NCBI GenBank assembly: GCA_014905825.1
Contig: JACGCN010000003.1
Coordinates: 620,001 to 684,000, forward strand
DNA from: Lyophyllum atratum
Lineage: Eukaryota; Basidiomycota; Agaricomycetes; Agaricales; Lyophyllaceae
Length of the DNA stretch: 64,000 bases
Direction: 5' to 3'
Below the pieces are notes generated by a model. The model worked only from the letters and a program-made list of their open reading frames with translations. It searched no databases and was not told the DNA's origin. Made by a program: the position numbers and the translations under genes. Below, piece after piece: positions 61,979-64,000 of this stretch; the first letter of the stretch is position 1, and each line of letters begins with the position of its first letter.

Positions 61979-62618
61979 ATGGCGCGCACCAAAATGACCG
62001 CTCGAAAGTCGGTTGGCGGAGGTACGCGCCTCCTCTTTTCGGGTCTCTATGACTACTAACGCCCTTCCACCCGGCATCCATAGACCCCGCAAAGGCAAAA
62101 ATCCGAAAACCTCGCTTCGATCATCCAACGAATAATTCTGACCTGCCACCCGGGACTGGCTGGAAATCTACTGGTATCCGCAAGCAGGTCTCCATCAAGA
62201 CCTTGAGCGGCAAGGTCATGGTGAAGAAAGATCTCGCCGTCAAACGTCCCCGTCGATTCCGCCCCGGCACTGTTGCCCTGCGCGAGATCAGGCGCTTCCA
62301 GAAGTCCACCGAGCGCTTGATCCCGAAGCTGCCTTTTCAGCGCCTCGTTCGTGAGATCGCGCAAGACTTTCACGTACGTCCTTCTCTGCCTTTCAGTCGT
62401 TCCTGGTTAGTCCGTGAATCATATTGATTCTATTTTTGCCTCAGATGGATCTTCGTTTCCAGTCGTCGGCCGTCATGGCGTTGCAGGAGGCAGCCGAAGC
62501 ATACATCGTTGAATTGTTCGAATGCACCAACCTCGCTGCGATCCATGCCAAGAGGGTCACGATCATGCCCAAGGATATGGAGCTGGCGAGGAGGCTGAGG
62601 GGTGAGCGTGGGGTGTGA
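61979..62618 (+). CDS. divergent histone H3 variant with extended tail
   Basis: Exons 61979-62021, 62084-62373 and 62445-62618 give 168 residues against 136 for canonical H3. The start [14 protein letters not shown] keeps K4, R8, K9 and S10 but has Met for Gln5 and Val for Thr11. Residues 15-72 replace the normal tail with a longer sequence ([40 protein letters not shown]). From [20 protein letters not shown] on, the fold is close to canonical: [54 protein letters not shown]. Loop 1 has no insertion, so it does not look like CENP-A. Changes include ELFECTNLA for GLFEDTNLC. Introns and a lone location suggest a replication-independent variant. Confidence 0.9.
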
Positions 62619-63020
62619 ATGATCGCCGGTGGCTTTATAAGTAGTGTATGAATTGGGGGATTAGGGTGTGACCGTCGCTTTGATATGAAAAGAAATTCTG
62701 GACATTAATAACTGTTTTGTACTGCGTATATTGTAACAAAGACTTCATATATTCGATGGCTGATTATCGGTGTACCGGAGCTTTTGAGGCTGAGCTCCTG
62801 TGTCCCCTGATTGAGCGTTGCAACAGAGCCTGCAACGTTTTCCCATCTTCGTCTTGTAAAACAACAATTGTACCACTCACTGGCAACTGACCACAAAAAA
62901 GAACCTTGGTGTAGCATGGCGAATGTGACCAGGAACTTGCACTTAGATAGATAAATAGCCCTATAATTATTATGATACACACATATCCCTATAAAATTCG
63001 ATTTTACGACCCAGACGGGC
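62619..63020. other. intergenic between convergent genes, no gene seen
   Basis: About 400 bp, AT-rich near 62945-63005. Shared 3' flank of the histone and protease genes. Confidence 0.4.
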
Positions 63021-64000
63021 CTACAGCAACAGCCCGACCATCAAAGAACCAGTCCACACCGCTATCAATGTAATGGAATGCACCCGTGGACCGGGACTAG
63101 ATATTGAGGCATCCGGAATACCGGTGGCCGCAACCGTGGCCGCGATGGATCCGATCGTGGCGCTCGGTGCTGGGATGTTGGCATTATTGAGCGAGAGTGC
63201 CACGTCCGAGAGCTGTGCAAATCCGACTGAGGGGGGATCGTAGCGGAATGCGGAGTACACATTTTTCTGTTCGCCAAGTCGGTGAAAATGTTCATGAGAA
63301 GGGTCTAGAAGAAAAAGGACGTACGAGGAATGTGTCACCCACGATCCAGGTCGGGGCAGAGCGCCCCGTCGTGAGGATAAAAACCGCGCCGAGACACTGC
63401 CGCTGCGACAGCTGTGTAAGTTTGAAGTCGGTCTCGCTGATCGGCCAGCTCCGGCCGCCGAATGCCATCGTGGCGTTAACGACTGTGCTACACGCTAAAA
63501 ATGGTAGGAAGTGTGGTGAGGATGTGTTTCATTGATCAAAAGCTTCGGTTGACTTACGATAGGTGAAGTAACCCTCAAAGTTACCTGTGCCAGGTGCTGC
63601 ACCGGGGATCTTGGAATAGAATTCAGTCACGACATCTTGAGGACCACCAATGAGCGTCGTTCCCGTATCTATGGCTGCATACGCCTCGCGCCCGCTGGGA
63701 ACATCTACAGAATTACCCTGGGTTGTGAGTGCTGTAACGTTGGGCTGAGTTATACAACGCATTGAACGGCAAGATAAAAGGACGACGTACACGTCAAAGG
63801 GAGGATCCAAAACGACGCGGTAGTAGCGAGATCAACGTATTCAATATCGCCCGTATACAGGGTTTTGTTTACGGCACCTGTATTTGGCCCCATGGTCAAG
63901 ACAAAAAGCATGAATGGATAGATTAAGCGGAAAACGTACCCATTGTGAATGTGCCTCCAAACTCGACGCTCTGGGAGTCTGGATCAGCGATATGTCTGTC
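63021..64000 (-). CDS. aspartic protease (A1), C-terminal part; runs off the window
   Basis: Pepsin-like secreted protease, 3' half only. Reading from the right edge: VEFGGTFTM, YTGDIEYVDLATT, then NSVDVPSGREAYAAIDTGTT with LIGGPQDVV (second catalytic Asp in DTGTT). Next come YSKIPGAAPGTGNFEGYF, MAFGGRSWPISETDFKL, PTWIVGDTFLKNVYSAFRYD and VGFAQLS, the typical end of the fold. A Ser/Pro/Ala stretch and a hydrophobic end, SITLIAVWTGSLMVGLLL, point to a GPI-anchored or membrane-bound form. Stop at 63021. At least five exons seen; the first catalytic motif and signal peptide lie outside the window. Confidence 0.87.

Noticed and set aside
61979..62618. Centromeric H3 (CENP-A)
   Set aside because: No insertion in loop 1 and the core after the tail is nearly canonical H3; only the tail is divergent.

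Overview
The window looks like nuclear DNA of a basidiomycete fungus, most likely an agaricomycete. Genes are dense and split by many introns of about 45-70 bp. Several families are typical of mushrooms: GH18 endochitinases, a DUF6589 protein, RecQ-like helicases, an F-box-like protein, and a zinc-finger protein family expanded in Agaricomycetes. All calls come from reading the sequence; no search was run, and splice sites are inferred from GT/GC..AG signals and family alignment from memory.

Layout. 0.4-5.5 kb: two dienelactone hydrolase paralogues flanking a glutathione S-transferase, all on the minus strand. 6.2-7.8 kb: a decayed medium-chain reductase. 8.7-10.0 kb: a duplicated promoter/signal-peptide block and a secreted protein. 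10.3-18.0 kb: tRNA 2'-phosphotransferase, an Rtc4-domain protein, an F-box-like protein and a basic orphan, all plus strand. 18.0-21.1 kb: little that can be assigned. 21.1-26.2 kb: short-chain dehydrogenase, GNAT acetyltransferase, and a chitinase with a chitin-binding domain. 27.5-35.6 kb: a small membrane protein, a Smr-domain protein, a large coiled-coil membrane protein, and a GDSL esterase whose last exon is duplicated in tandem. 36.0-38.1 kb: a truncated zinc-finger, transposase-like gene. 50.6-64 kb: M20 amidohydrolase, a second chitinase, two METTL21-family methyltransferases around a mitochondrial rhomboid protease, a histone H3 variant with a long tail, and the end of an aspartic protease.

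The outstanding feature is a 12.2-kb palindrome at 38234-50430. Its two arms of about 6.09 kb appear identical and surround a 13-bp unpaired centre at 44326-44338. Each arm carries one intact divergent gene pair: a DUF6589 protein of about 1048 residues and a RecQ-like DEAH helicase of about 738 residues, with start codons only 67 bp apart. Symmetry stops abruptly at both outer ends, 15 bp beyond a perfect 9-bp stem-loop, where unrelated unique flanks begin. This suggests an inverted dimer of a mobile element with defined termini rather than a simple fold-back assembly error. No transposase or Rep protein of a familiar type was seen in it.

How the genes relate: most are independent housekeeping, secretory or catabolic genes. 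Chitinases, esterase, aspartic protease, GST and dienelactone hydrolases fit a saprotrophic or wood- and litter-associated lifestyle (inference). The two genes of the palindrome probably act together in moving or maintaining the element (inference).
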